A stretch of DNA of 64,000 bases from Pedobacter paludis (GCF_003173575.1 NZ_QGNY01000001.1:558001-622000), one strand, 5' to 3'. Counted from the stretch's first letter, positions 27,713 to 36,857 are shown. Notes: generated by a model not told the origin, from the letters alone. Made by a program: numbers and translations.

Positions 27713-28375
27713 ATGGAAAATCCTTTGTTAAAAAAGCTTCAAATTAAACCTGATTTTGTGGTCAAAGTAGAGGATGCACCTGAAAACGCTACAGCGATTT
27801 TTGGAGAAGTTCCCCATGACATTTTCATTCGATATAATAATCCCATAGATTTTAATGCTTTAATTACTTTTTCTACCAACAAGGATCAACTGAATGCACA
27901 GATTGAAAGAAATCTGAGCCAGATTACTGCTAAATCTGTTTTCTGGGTATTCACGCCAAAGAAAAATTCGAAGATTAAATCAGATTTAGATTTAATGAAA
28001 ACATGGAAAGAACTCGAAATTTATGGCCTATCGCCATGTGCTTCTGCTTCTGTTAATGAAACATGGACGGCATTAAGATTAAAACTTATTTCTGAAATTA
28101 AGCCTTCTGGTATGAGGAACGACCATATAAAGACCAATGAATTTGGTGAATATGTGGATCCTGAAAATAAAATCGTAAAACTACCGGAAGATCTGGCCGA
28201 AGTTTTAAGTCCATTTCCAAAGGCATTAAATTATTTCAATCAGCTGGCTTACTCCCACAAAAAGGAATATGTATTGTGGATTTTATCTGCTAAACAAGAG
28301 AAAACTCGAAAAACCAGAATAGAAAAAGCTCTGGAGATGCTTTTAAACGAGAAGAAAAATCCATCCGTTAAATAA
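27713..28375 (+). CDS. YdeI/OmpD-associated family protein
   Basis: A 220-residue cytosolic protein with two parts. The N-terminal half (about 1-140) resembles DUF3052-type domains (VFWVFTPKKNSKIKSDLDL). The C-terminal part (about 150-215) is the OmdA/YdeI domain (LPEDLAEVL, FNQLAYSHKKEYVLWI, KTRKTRIEKALEML). YdeI has been linked to resistance to cationic peptides in enterobacteria, but the biochemical function is unsettled. Probably in an operon with the methyltransferase. Confidence 0.78.
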   Translation: MENPLLKKLQIKPDFVVKVEDAPENATAIFGEVPHDIFIRYNNPIDFNALITFSTNKDQLNAQIERNLSQITAKSVFWVFTPKKNSKIKSDLDLMKTWKELEIYGLSPCASASVNETWTALRLKLISEIKPSGMRNDHIKTNEFGEYVDPENKIVKLPEDLAEVLSPFPKALNYFNQLAYSHKKEYVLWILSAKQEKTRKTRIEKALEMLLNEKKNPSVK

Positions 28376-28611
28376 ATCCTCAACACCAAATTTCCCAGCA
28401 TTAATCTAATTATGTACAGTAAACTATACAAATTGGATGTATTCAATGCCCATTAAGTAACATTTTTGTGAAATAATTTCAAGTAGCTAATCTTCTGATA
28501 ACATGGTATTTGTGTTATAAATTTCCATCTTGGCAAGATTTTTTCATGTGCGGATCAAAACAGTATGACATAAAAGCTGTTGTATGACTATTATTTACAA
28601 AAAATAAAAAC

Positions 28612-29952
28612 ATGAATACGAAAATTACAAAATCAACAATGTTGGTTGCTTTATTAGGTTTATCATCACAATTGTTTGCACAAGAAACACCAACAACGGC
28701 AGGTCGTTTCTCTCCTACCCAATTCCGCACATGGTCTGTTGGTGTACATGGAGGTGTTTTAAGCCCGAACACAATATTTAACGGAAAAGATCGCGATTTC
28801 CAAACAGCAAAAGAAAACATAGGTTACGGTGGTTACATCAAAAAACAAATTTTACCAGCTTTAGGTATTCAGGCAGATTTCTTAGCCGGTAAAGTTGAAG
28901 GCTTAAGAGGCGTTAATGGATTGGATGCAAATGGTAATTACACTTATGCTAACGGATCTGAGTTTAAAACAAACATCCAATGGTCTGGTGCTTTATCAGC
29001 AGTTTGGAATGTGGCAAACATTAGCATTAATAAAGAAGATGGCGTTTTAATTCCTTATTTAAAAGGTGGTGCAGGTTACATGTCATCTGGCGCAACTACT
29101 ACAGGAACTCCAACGGCTTTAACAGATCAAGGCGTTTATCGTGAAGGTTGGTTCATCCCAGTTGGAGCTGGTTTTAAATTAGCTGTTGCAAAGGGAATTA
29201 ATTTAGATTTTGGTTACGATGTTAACTTTGTTAAATCTGATAAATTTGATGGTTACAACATTGGCGGTTATGACAGATTCTCTTATGGACATGCTGGTTT
29301 AGAGTTTGCACTAGGAGATAAATCAAAACCTCAATTACAAAACTACAGCTCATTGGCTAACTTGAACAAACAAACAGCTGCAGAAAGTTCAGAATTAAGA
29401 AGAGCCTTATCTACTGCTGAGCAAAATGCACAAAGAGATAGAGATCAATATGCTAAAGATTTAGCTGATGATGATAACGATGGTGTTGCAAATAAATTTG
29501 ATAAATGCCCAGGAACTCCTTCAGGTACTGTCGTAGATGGTTCTGGATGTCCTTTAGCAGCACCAACAACCAAAGTAATTAAAGAAACGACTGTGATTAC
29601 AGAAGCAGATCGTAAAGTGGTTAGAGATGCGATTTCAAACCTAGAATTTGATTTAGGTAAATCTACTATCCGTTCTAAATCTTATGCTACTTTAAACAGA
29701 GTTGCTAATTTATTGGTAGAGAAAAACTTTAGCTTAAAATTAGCTGGCCATACAGATAATACTGGTGGTAGAGAATTAAATTTACGTTTATCTAAAGATA
29801 GAGCTGAATCGGTTAAAGCTTACTTAGTTTCTCAAGGTGCAAATGCATCAAGAATCGAGGCTACGGGTTACGGACCTGATCAACCAATTGCAACCAATAA
29901 AACTGCAGCTGGTCGTCAACAAAACCGTCGTGTAGAATTTACCTTATATTAA
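28612..29952 (+). CDS. OmpA-family outer-membrane protein with calcium-type linker
   Basis: A 446-residue abundant-type envelope protein. A signal peptide (cut near LFAQ, residue 23) is followed by an eight-strand-like barrel (about 35-245), a short helical stretch (250-285), a thrombospondin type 3-like acidic repeat (DDDNDGVANKFDKCPGTPSG, about 290-309), and the OmpA peptidoglycan-binding domain (about 340-446; LAGHTDNTG and RLSKDRAESV). It tethers the outer membrane to peptidoglycan. Codon use is unusually GGT/GAA/AAA-rich, in line with high expression. A strong terminator follows. Confidence 0.92.
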   Translation: MNTKITKSTMLVALLGLSSQLFAQETPTTAGRFSPTQFRTWSVGVHGGVLSPNTIFNGKDRDFQTAKENIGYGGYIKKQILPALGIQADFLAGKVEGLRGVNGLDANGNYTYANGSEFKTNIQWSGALSAVWNVANISINKEDGVLIPYLKGGAGYMSSGATTTGTPTALTDQGVYREGWFIPVGAGFKLAVAKGINLDFGYDVNFVKSDKFDGYNIGGYDRFSYGHAGLEFALGDKSKPQLQNYSSLANLNKQTAAESSELRRALSTAEQNAQRDRDQYAKDLADDDNDGVANKFDKCPGTPSGTVVDGSGCPLAAPTTKVIKETTVITEADRKVVRDAISNLEFDLGKSTIRSKSYATLNRVANLLVEKNFSLKLAGHTDNTGGRELNLRLSKDRAESVKAYLVSQGANASRIEATGYGPDQPIATNKTAAGRQQNRRVEFTLY

Positions 29953-29967
29953 TCGTAAATAAACACC

Positions 29968-30006
29968 AAAAAAAAACTCCCGATGAAAATCGGGAGTTTT
30001 TTTTAT
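29968..30006 (+). terminator. Strong terminator after the OmpA gene
   Basis: AAAACTCCCGAT (29973-29984) pairs with ATCGGGAGTTTT (29989-30000) round GAAA, a stable tetraloop, followed by more T. The A-rich 5' side would also let it work for the minus strand gene at 30112. Confidence 0.9.
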
Positions 30007-30111
30007 GTAAAAATTTTCTTGTTTATTATGGGTACTTTATGCCAGCTGTTGCAGAATTTAAAATAAGGCTTTTGAAAAGCTAGACTGGCAACCCTAAAGC
30101 CGATTTATTTA

Positions 30112-31410
30112 TTAAGACAAGCCTTTTTTATTCTTGTAAGTCATTTTTGCTTTAGTACCAGCACTGTAATTGTAGTTTTTTAAATTACTAGCCTTTTTTT
30201 CATGAAACGCTGCTCCACGCTCTGATGAATCTTCCTCTTCCTCCCCTTTTTTCTTTTTAGGTTTTGCTCCGGCATCCACAATTTTCAAATCCTCTGGCAA
30301 TTCCATAACATCCATTTTTTGCCCAATAGCCTGCTCAATTTTTTTAACTTCAATTAATTCAATATCAGTAGAAAATGTAATGGCAACAACATCCTCATCT
30401 GCACGCTTAACAATGCGTTGAATAAGAATTTCTTTTTGCTCGGGCAATTCTAAATGAATTATAAATGGAATATCCTCAATATTTAAATCAGTTAAATTCT
30501 CATTTGCAACGATTAGAATTCTCGATTTAGGGTTTTCTTTAAAATCCTCGATGTTATCGTAACCGGCGTCATCAAAAAACAAAGGTTTGTAAATTGTAAT
30601 TTCAGTTTCGTTAACATGATTAAAGTTTTTGTAAACCGTTTGAGCCGTTAATCTTGTATTTACAAAAATCAAAACCTTATCAAAAACCTCTTTATCGTTT
30701 AACAATAAGGTTAAAAGATTTAGTTTGGTTCTAAAATTTGGAACATGATACAACATTTGCTGATAGACCTCTGCCTTTTGCGCTCCAATTTCATCAACCT
30801 CTATTGTTGTTGCAGAATCTTTCATAAAGGGCTTAATCATATGATTTAATTTTTCATGAACAACCTCTGTAAAAACAACATGCTGAGATTTATAAGCACT
30901 GTTAGCAAGTTCTACAACTGGTAATTGCAGGCCTTTCTTAACAATCAGTTCAGCATTATCAATTATAAATAATTGAATCTTATTGGTATTTAGCGCCAGT
31001 TTTAAATAAAGCGCTCTTGCCCGATCCGGCACAGCAACTATGATATCAACACCGTCCGTAATTTCATTCATTTGGGTGTCAACTGCACCTCGGCTATCAA
31101 TCCCAATAATTCTGAATGTATTGTTTCGGTTCAGTAACTTAAATTGTTCCAAAACATGATCGACATGCTCAGCATCTGGAACCAAAATTAATGCTCTTGG
31201 GGCTTCCTCAAAAGCATATTTTAATTTCATCAGCGTAGCTAAAACATATGTTGTTGTTTTCCCAGAACCTTCCGGGCCTACAGCTATAACATCTTGCCCA
31301 CCTAAAATGCGTGACATTGTTCTGGCTTGAATTTCCTTTGGTGCTAAAAATCCCGCATCAGTCATCGCAGCAACCAATGGCTTACTGAGTTTTAATTTAT
31401 CTAAAGACAC
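30112..31410 (-). CDS. Degenerate DEAD-box helicase-like protein
   Basis: About 432 residues with the two RecA-like domains of SF2 helicases and a basic tail (PKKKKG... MTYKNKKG). The Q motif (PKEIQ) and Walker A (GPEGSGKTT, residues 45-53) are kept. Motif II is DNAE (151-154) in place of DEAD, so the catalytic Glu is Asn. SAT is not recognisable, and the arginine-finger motif VI (HRIGR) is reduced to QRIVKRAD. ATP hydrolysis is thus doubtful; an RNA-binding or assembly role is an inference. The first ORF codon is a TTG at 31449; I prefer the GTG at 31410 (MSLDKLKLSKPL), which fits DEAD-box N-termini. Confidence 0.75.
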   Translation of the reverse strand: MSLDKLKLSKPLVAAMTDAGFLAPKEIQARTMSRILGGQDVIAVGPEGSGKTTTYVLATLMKLKYAFEEAPRALILVPDAEHVDHVLEQFKLLNRNNTFRIIGIDSRGAVDTQMNEITDGVDIIVAVPDRARALYLKLALNTNKIQLFIIDNAELIVKKGLQLPVVELANSAYKSQHVVFTEVVHEKLNHMIKPFMKDSATTIEVDEIGAQKAEVYQQMLYHVPNFRTKLNLLTLLLNDKEVFDKVLIFVNTRLTAQTVYKNFNHVNETEITIYKPLFFDDAGYDNIEDFKENPKSRILIVANENLTDLNIEDIPFIIHLELPEQKEILIQRIVKRADEDVVAITFSTDIELIEVKKIEQAIGQKMDVMELPEDLKIVDAGAKPKKKKGEEEEDSSERGAAFHEKKASNLKNYNYSAGTKAKMTYKNKKGLS

Positions 31411-31687
31411 AATTGTTGTTTTAATATTTGAAAATGCAAATATCCTCAAAATAATTAGCTTTAAAGAAATTGAATTAAAAGCATGGAATGAACGTCGTCA
31501 GTTTATAGGTTCTTTAATCCCGACACACACCAACCTGATAAGGAATAAGAATCATTTCAATCGGATTTATTGAACAAAATCTACTTTTTCCTATACATTT
31601 ATAGGAGGTATAAAAAATTAAATAACTGTAGATCAATAGAATATAAATAAATACTACTAAATCTATAGATTTAATATAATTAATTTT

Positions 31688-31695
31688 ATATTTGC
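31688..31695 (+). promoter_or_regulatory. -7 element upstream of small ORF and tRNA-like sequence
   Basis: TATATTTG, a full TAnnTTTG match, in otherwise gene-free AT-rich DNA. It would start a transcript near 31701 that reads through the 53-codon ORF and the tRNA-like fold. Confidence 0.4.
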
Positions 31696-31747
31696 TGAAC
31701 GTTAATCATTCAACAAGGTTTTGTGTTGACAATTAAGATTTAAAATT

Positions 31748-31909
31748 ATGTCAATTTACTTTCAGTTTCCGGCAATAGATGATTATCCAAATCTTAATTA
31801 TTCGACTAAAAACGACGTTGAAAATGAACAAAATTTAAAAGACGAAGATATATTATCAGTTGATCAAATCATAGAACTGAAAAATTATCTAACGTTTAAG
31901 CAATTATAA
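31748..31909 (+). CDS. Small ORF, 53 residues, unknown
   Basis: ATG at 31748, stop TAA at 31907-31909. The product is acidic in the middle (NDVENEQNLKDEDIL) and ends with a predicted helix (VDQIIELKNYLTFKQL). No transmembrane segment or cysteine. It has a promoter-like element about 55 bp upstream and is followed after 5 bp by a tRNA-like sequence. Coding status is supported only by promoter position and a plausible amino-acid composition. I recognise no family. Confidence 0.4.
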   Translation: MSIYFQFPAIDDYPNLNYSTKNDVENEQNLKDEDILSVDQIIELKNYLTFKQL

Positions 31910-31914
31910 CAACA

Positions 31915-31986
31915 GGCCAGTTGACCGATTGGAAGGTTAAGGTTTCATAAACCCTCACACAATGGTTCGAATCCATTACTAGGCCG
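31915..31986 (+). tRNA. tRNA-like sequence, anticodon CAT (possibly degenerate)
   Basis: The cloverleaf can be drawn by eye: D stem GACC/GGTT (31923-31926 with 31935-31938) with loop GATTGGAA; anticodon stem 31939-31943/31951-31955 with one A-C mismatch and loop TTCATAA (CAT at 31946-31948); perfect T stem AATGG/CCATT round TTCGAAT (31961-31977). The acceptor stem pairs GGCC-AGT with ACT-A-GGCC, leaving a bulged A at 31981, and only one base links acceptor and D stems. No CCA is encoded. It may be a decayed tRNA-Met/Ile2 or a mimic. Confidence 0.4.
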
Positions 31987-32050
31987 CTAAGTGTACTCAT
32001 AGCACTTAAATACCTGATTTCTGCTCAAATCAGGTAAAATTTGGTTATCT

Positions 32051-32237
32051 TATATTTGTTTTGTTGTTAGCAAGGCTATCCGCGATGGGTAGCCTTTACT
32101 ATTTACAGATTTTTTTTAAAATAAATAAAACATTATTTTTTCTTATTGGTTATTTAGTTAATTCACATTATACTAATCTTTTACAGATTAATTTGTTTGG
32201 TTTAAAAAAGGGATTTATGGATATAAATCCCTTTTTC
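32051..32237 (+). ncRNA. Possible short transcript with hairpins and terminator
   Basis: A full -7 box TATATTTG (32051-32058) is followed by a hairpin (AAGGCTATCC at 32072-32081 with GGGTAGCCTT at 32087-32096) and ends at a strong terminator at 32204-32237. No convincing ORF lies inside; the 65-codon frame here needs a TTG start and ends in the terminator. I therefore suggest a small RNA of roughly 170 nt, without family assignment. Confidence 0.3.
32204..32237. terminator. Long A/T-flanked hairpin terminator
   Basis: AAAAAGGGATTTAT (32205-32218) and ATAAATCCCTTTTT (32223-32236) pair perfectly round GGAT. It can function on either strand and isolates the LD-carboxypeptidase gene at 32297 from upstream transcription. 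Confidence 0.85.
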
Positions 32238-32296
32238 TATTTAAGCCAAAAGCAATAAATCTTATATTCGCTTTTATCACATCTCATTTAATAAAA

Positions 32297-33322
32297 ATGA
32301 ATAGAAAATACTTCCTTTCTTCATTTCTTGTTGCAACAACAGCCATCCCCGTGCTTAATACTTTGGCAAAAGCGGTAGAGCCAGAAAATCTAGCTTCCTT
32401 TAAAATCCCTCCGTATTTAAGGCAAGGTGATGTTATTGGAATTACGAGTCCCGCAGGATACATTACCTTAGAACAAATTCAGCCATCGGTTTTACAGATG
32501 CAAAGCTGGGGATTTAATTTAAAAATTGGGGCAACTATAGGCAAGCGTGATTTTACTTATGGCGGCACGGATGAAGAAAGAAGGGCAGATTTTCAGCAGA
32601 TGCTGGATGATTCTAACATTAAGGCTATAATGTGCGCTCGTGGTGGTTATGGTTTTGTTAGAATAATAGATAAGCTAGATTTTTCAACTTTTAAAAGAAA
32701 TCCAAAGTGGATTATCGGTTTTAGCGATGTTACCGTTTTACACTGTCACTTAGCAAAGAATTATGGCGTTGCCTCTATCCATTCTAAAATGTGCAACAGT
32801 TTTCCCGATGATTGGAACAAAGCCGAACCGATTCAAATTGAAACAATTTTATCGATTAAAAATGCACTTATTGGCGAGCGTATGACTTACTCCGCTCCGA
32901 TTAGTCAAAATAACCGGTTGGGGAAAGCTGAAGGAATTTTAGTTGGCGGAAATTTAAGTATTATTGAAACACTGGCGGGAAGTGACTCGGATTTAAATAC
33001 AAATAACAAAATTCTCTTTGTTGAGGATACCGGTGAATATTTATATAGTATAGACAGGATGTTCTGGAATTTAAAACGGAGCGGAAAACTAAAAAATCTT
33101 AAAGGATTAATTGTAGGCGGTTTTAAAGTTAAACCTGATGACGCTGGTGAAGAATTTGGCAAAACCATTTACGATATCGTTTTAGAGAAAGTAGCCGAAT
33201 ACAATTATCCTATTGCTTTCGATTTTCCCGTTGGCCATCAAAGAAACAATTTCGCTTTAAAATGTGGCATGAAGCATTTTTTTGAGGTAAGTGAATCGGG
33301 TTCGATCTTACAGACTAATTAA
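32297..33322 (+). CDS. LD-carboxypeptidase (peptidase S66 family)
   Basis: A 341-residue exported serine peptidase that trims the terminal D-alanine from murein tetrapeptides for peptidoglycan recycling. An N-terminal hydrophobic segment (residues 6-24) looks like a signal or anchor. The catalytic triad is visible: Ser in IIGFSDVT (nucleophile elbow), Glu in FVEDTGEYLYSIDRM and His in DFPVGHQRNNFAL. The CARGGYG block of the family is present. LdcA of E. coli is cytosolic, so an exported form is slightly unusual but common in Bacteroidota. Confidence 0.87.
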   Translation: MNRKYFLSSFLVATTAIPVLNTLAKAVEPENLASFKIPPYLRQGDVIGITSPAGYITLEQIQPSVLQMQSWGFNLKIGATIGKRDFTYGGTDEERRADFQQMLDDSNIKAIMCARGGYGFVRIIDKLDFSTFKRNPKWIIGFSDVTVLHCHLAKNYGVASIHSKMCNSFPDDWNKAEPIQIETILSIKNALIGERMTYSAPISQNNRLGKAEGILVGGNLSIIETLAGSDSDLNTNNKILFVEDTGEYLYSIDRMFWNLKRSGKLKNLKGLIVGGFKVKPDDAGEEFGKTIYDIVLEKVAEYNYPIAFDFPVGHQRNNFALKCGMKHFFEVSESGSILQTN

Positions 33323-33519
33323 TTTTACTGATTCATCCCATAAAACCTGCAATAAACATTAGATTGGTATGCACCTGTATGCCTTATTCGTTAAGAATTT
33401 TCTGCAAAAAACTACATCGATAAGATTTAGGTTTTCTTGGGTTATCTCAAAGTTTTAGGCTTTTGTCTCATCATTTTTGCCATTCGTCTCATTTACCAAA
33501 AACTGGGCTTTATCGGATA

Positions 33520-33527
33520 TATTTTTG
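33520..33527 (+). promoter_or_regulatory. -7 element for the efflux operon
   Basis: TATTTTTG, a full TAnnTTTG match, 39 bp before the TolC-like gene, giving a leader of about 32 nt. Likely promoter of the whole tolC-macA-macB row. Confidence 0.5.
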
Positions 33528-33565
33528 TGTTCAATAGTTAGAAAAAGACACAAAATTTATTCGCT

Positions 33566-34861
33566 ATGCGCAGTTATCTTCAATATATAATCTTATTCAT
33601 TTTCTTAACCTCTGGATTAAGATTGAGCGCCCAGGATGTACCTAAAGTTTGGGATTTAAAGACCGCCATTGATTATGCCAAAGAAAAAAACATTAGCATA
33701 AATACTCTAAAGTTAAATACCCAGACCGCAGAACAAGATCTAATTGCTTCTAAATCAGCTGTGTTACCGAATTTGACAGGCAATGTTTCTCAAGCATTAA
33801 CCAATTATAAATCGGGCTTACAGAATACAAGCGGATTTGGACTAAGCTCAGACTTAACTTTGTATAATGGAAGTTATTTAAGAAACGACATTAAATCTAA
33901 GGAACTTAATGTTCAAACAGCAAACCTTTCGGTAGAGGCTGCAAAAAACGACATTACCATTTCTATTACCCAAGCCTACTTAAACATTCTTTTAGCCAGA
34001 GAAAACATAACCTATGTAAAAGATTTATTAGTGACTAGTGAAGCGCAGGTAAAACAATCAGAACAGCAGTTTAAATTTGGTACCATCGCGAAAAAAGATC
34101 TGTTGCAACTTCAGGCCACCTATGCTAACGATAAATACACTTTAGTTACAGCTCAAAATACCTTACAACAAAATATTTTAACGCTTAAACAGCTTCTTCA
34201 ACTGCCAACCGATAGCCCTTTTGAGGTACGTACAACAGATACAGTACAAACATCTCCAGCTCTGGATAATCTGGCCTCAGCCCAAGATAAAGCATTAAAA
34301 ACTAGACCGGAAGTTAAGAGCGGTGAATTGAATATTCAACTTCAAGGCGTAGAACTTGCAAAAGCTAAAGCCACATTAAGGCCAACTTTAAGCTTAGGGG
34401 GTTCACTAAATACGGGATATAGCAATAATAATCTGGGAAGTTATTCTTATCAGCTAAACAATAGCTTTTATCAAAATTTAGGCTTAACCCTTTCCATTCC
34501 GATTTTTGACAGAAGAGTAACTAAAACTAATGTTGCAAAAGCGAATATCAGTATAGAACAGGCACGATTATCCTTATTGGATACCAAAACTACACTAACC
34601 CAAAATGTGGAGCGAGCATACATTAACGTACAAAACGCAAATAGCCAATACGCTGCGGCCCAAGAACAGTTCACTTATACCAGTGAAGCACTAAGAATTT
34701 CTAACGCAGCATTAAAGGAAGGAACAAACAATATTGTAGAAAACTTGCAGCAAAAGAATTTATATGTGCAGGCTTTGCAGGCCTTTGTTCAGGCAAAATA
34801 TACTGCAAGTCTTTATACTAAAATCTATAATTTTTACACAGGTGTTCCTATAACTAATTAA
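33566..34861 (+). CDS. TolC-family outer-membrane efflux protein
   Basis: A 431-residue outer-membrane channel protein. The signal peptide ends near LSAQ (about residue 23). Two OEP repeats follow (about 35-230 and 245-425), each with long heptad-rich helices that form the periplasmic tunnel, for example the stretch from INTLKLNTQTAEQDL and its partner ARPTLSLGG-type strand region. It forms the exit duct for the adaptor and ABC genes that follow after 45 bp, so the complete tripartite pump is encoded here. Confidence 0.9.
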   Translation: MRSYLQYIILFIFLTSGLRLSAQDVPKVWDLKTAIDYAKEKNISINTLKLNTQTAEQDLIASKSAVLPNLTGNVSQALTNYKSGLQNTSGFGLSSDLTLYNGSYLRNDIKSKELNVQTANLSVEAAKNDITISITQAYLNILLARENITYVKDLLVTSEAQVKQSEQQFKFGTIAKKDLLQLQATYANDKYTLVTAQNTLQQNILTLKQLLQLPTDSPFEVRTTDTVQTSPALDNLASAQDKALKTRPEVKSGELNIQLQGVELAKAKATLRPTLSLGGSLNTGYSNNNLGSYSYQLNNSFYQNLGLTLSIPIFDRRVTKTNVAKANISIEQARLSLLDTKTTLTQNVERAYINVQNANSQYAAAQEQFTYTSEALRISNAALKEGTNNIVENLQQKNLYVQALQAFVQAKYTASLYTKIYNFYTGVPITN

Positions 34862-34906
34862 TATACATGGTATGGGCTAAGTCCAAATCAATTTAATATT
34901 CAAGTC

Positions 34907-36100
34907 ATGAAGAAGAAAACCATATTTATCATCCTCGGCACAGCAATAGCAGTATTTGCAGTTTGGTATTTCGCCTTGCGCAAAAAAGAGCAGGTTATTG
35001 TACTCGAAACCGAAAAGCCGACTACAGGTTACATCTCAGAAAATGTAACGGCAACAGGCAAAGTTCAACCGGTTGATACCGTTGCCGTAGGTACACAGGT
35101 ATCAGGAACGATTAAAACTTTGTATGCAGATTTCAACTCTAAGGTAAAGAAAGGTCAATTGTTAGCCGAACTCGATAAAACTTTGTTTGAGGCATCCGTA
35201 AACCAATATCAAGCGAATTTGGTAAGTGCACAAAGCGCCTTGATTTATCAGCAGGGTAACTTTAGTCGCCAAAGCAATTTATACAAAGTTGGTGCGGTTA
35301 GTAAAGCTGATTACGATAATGCGCTTTACACTTATAATGCATCAAAAGCATCTGTAAGCAGCATTAAAGCACAATTGGCATCGGCACAAAAGAATCTATC
35401 ATTGGCAAGTATTTATTCTCCAATTGATGGAACGGTATTATCCAGAAGCGTGAGTGAGGGAACAACGGTTGCGGCCAGTTTCAGTACGCCAACAATCTTC
35501 AGTATTGCGAAAGATTTAACTAAAATGCAGGTGGAGGCATCAGTAGATGAGGCAGATGTTGGTAACATTACCAAAAATGAACGTGCAACCTTTACAGTTG
35601 ATGCATATCTGGATGATACCTTTAAAGGAACCATTCAGGAAATCAGGCTGAGTCCTTCAATTTCATCAAACGTTGTAACTTATAAAACCATCATCAAAAC
35701 AGCGAATGATGATAATAAGTTGAAACCTGGAATGACTGCGAACATTACCATCTTTACAAAAGAGGTTAACAATGCGTTGTTGGTTCCGGCGAAAGCAATA
35801 AAATATAGCCCTGATTCTACATTAAGTGCTAAGTACAAAATGACTTGGGTAAATGCTGATAAGAAACCAGCTGGTGCCAACGAAGCCTATGTTTGGGTTC
35901 AAAAAAGTGCGAATGAATTGGTTCAGAAAAAGATTAAAACCGGTATCAACGACAATACGCATGTTGAGGTTTTAGATGGTTTAGCAAAAACTGATGTAGT
36001 GGTTACAGGTTCACAAGTTATGGGCAAAGCAGAGGCGAAAAGTCAAGGTCAATCCAGTCCCTTTATGCCAAAACGCCCAGGCAGAAATAACAAGAAATAA
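34907..36100 (+). CDS. MacA-like periplasmic adaptor (membrane fusion protein)
   Basis: A 397-residue adaptor anchored by an N-terminal helix (residues 5-24). Order: lipoyl half (TGYISENVTATGKVQPVDTV), coiled-coil hairpin (about 85-170), second lipoyl half (LASIYSPIDGTVLSRSVSEGTTV), beta-barrel and membrane-proximal domain (NALLVPAKAIKY). The basic, Pro/Arg-rich C-terminus is PKRPGRNNKK. It links the TolC channel to the MacB-type ABC unit. The stop shares a base with the ATP-binding gene start (TAATG). Confidence 0.9.
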   Translation: MKKKTIFIILGTAIAVFAVWYFALRKKEQVIVLETEKPTTGYISENVTATGKVQPVDTVAVGTQVSGTIKTLYADFNSKVKKGQLLAELDKTLFEASVNQYQANLVSAQSALIYQQGNFSRQSNLYKVGAVSKADYDNALYTYNASKASVSSIKAQLASAQKNLSLASIYSPIDGTVLSRSVSEGTTVAASFSTPTIFSIAKDLTKMQVEASVDEADVGNITKNERATFTVDAYLDDTFKGTIQEIRLSPSISSNVVTYKTIIKTANDDNKLKPGMTANITIFTKEVNNALLVPAKAIKYSPDSTLSAKYKMTWVNADKKPAGANEAYVWVQKSANELVQKKIKTGINDNTHVEVLDGLAKTDVVVTGSQVMGKAEAKSQGQSSPFMPKRPGRNNKK

Positions 36101-36846
36101 TGGAACAGAAAATATTAGACATACACGATTTAAAACGTGAGTTTGTAATGGGCGACCAAACTGTTCGGGCATTGAAAGGAATTACTTTCGATATCAAAGC
36201 AGGCGAGTTTGTAACCATTATGGGCAGTAGTGGTTCGGGTAAAACAACCTTACTGAATATTTTAGGTTGCTTAGACAAACCAACTGACGGTAGTTATCAT
36301 CTTGATGGAGTTGATGTTAAAAGTTTGAATAGGGATGAACTTGCGGGTTTGAGAAACACAAAAATCGGGTTTGTATTTCAGGCTTACAATCTTTTGCCAA
36401 GAACATCGGCTTTAGAAAATGTAGAGTTGCCATTATTTTACAACAAAACAATTTCTGCAGATGAAAGAAAAGAAAGAGCCATAAAATCATTAGAATCCGT
36501 TAAGCTGGCAGAACGTTTCGACCATACACCTAGTCAACTTTCCGGTGGTCAACAACAACGTGTAGCCATTGCAAGGGCTTTGGTTAATCACCCTGTGATG
36601 ATTTTAGCCGATGAAGCTACAGGAAACCTGGATACCCGAACATCTTATGAGATTATGGCGCTGATGCAGGAATTGAATGCCGAGGGAAAAACGATTGTTT
36701 TCGTAACCCATGAGCCTGATATCGCAGCTTTTAGCACCCGAACCATCATGTTAAGGGATGGAAAAATCCAAAAGGATAGTATTAACACCAATCAACGTTC
36801 GGCAAAAGAGGCATTGGCCAGTTTGCCCGAGTCAGATGATTATTAA
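36100..36846 (+). CDS. MacB-type ABC transporter ATP-binding protein
   Basis: A 248-residue nucleotide-binding protein with Walker A GSSGSGKTT (residues 42-50), Q-loop (FVFQAYNLLPRTSALENVELP), signature LSGGQQQRVAIARAL, Walker B ILADEATGNLD and H-loop VTHEPD. The LPRTSALENVELPL Q-loop context is typical of MacB/LolD-type mechanotransmission ABC systems. In E. coli MacB the domains are one chain; here ATPase and permease are separate genes, 11 bp apart. It is coupled to the adaptor gene by a TAATG overlap. Confidence 0.93.
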   Translation: MEQKILDIHDLKREFVMGDQTVRALKGITFDIKAGEFVTIMGSSGSGKTTLLNILGCLDKPTDGSYHLDGVDVKSLNRDELAGLRNTKIGFVFQAYNLLPRTSALENVELPLFYNKTISADERKERAIKSLESVKLAERFDHTPSQLSGGQQQRVAIARALVNHPVMILADEATGNLDTRTSYEIMALMQELNAEGKTIVFVTHEPDIAAFSTRTIMLRDGKIQKDSINTNQRSAKEALASLPESDDY

Positions 36847-36857
36847 TTGAGGAAATC

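Noticed and set aside
28515..28820. 101-codon ORF antisense to the OmpA gene start
   Set aside because: It covers the signal peptide coding region and leader of a highly conserved gene; it is a shadow frame.
32061..32258. 65-codon ORF with two hydrophobic stretches
   Set aside because: It needs a TTG start, begins within a promoter/hairpin region, and runs through a strong terminator; composition is that of AT-rich non-coding DNA.
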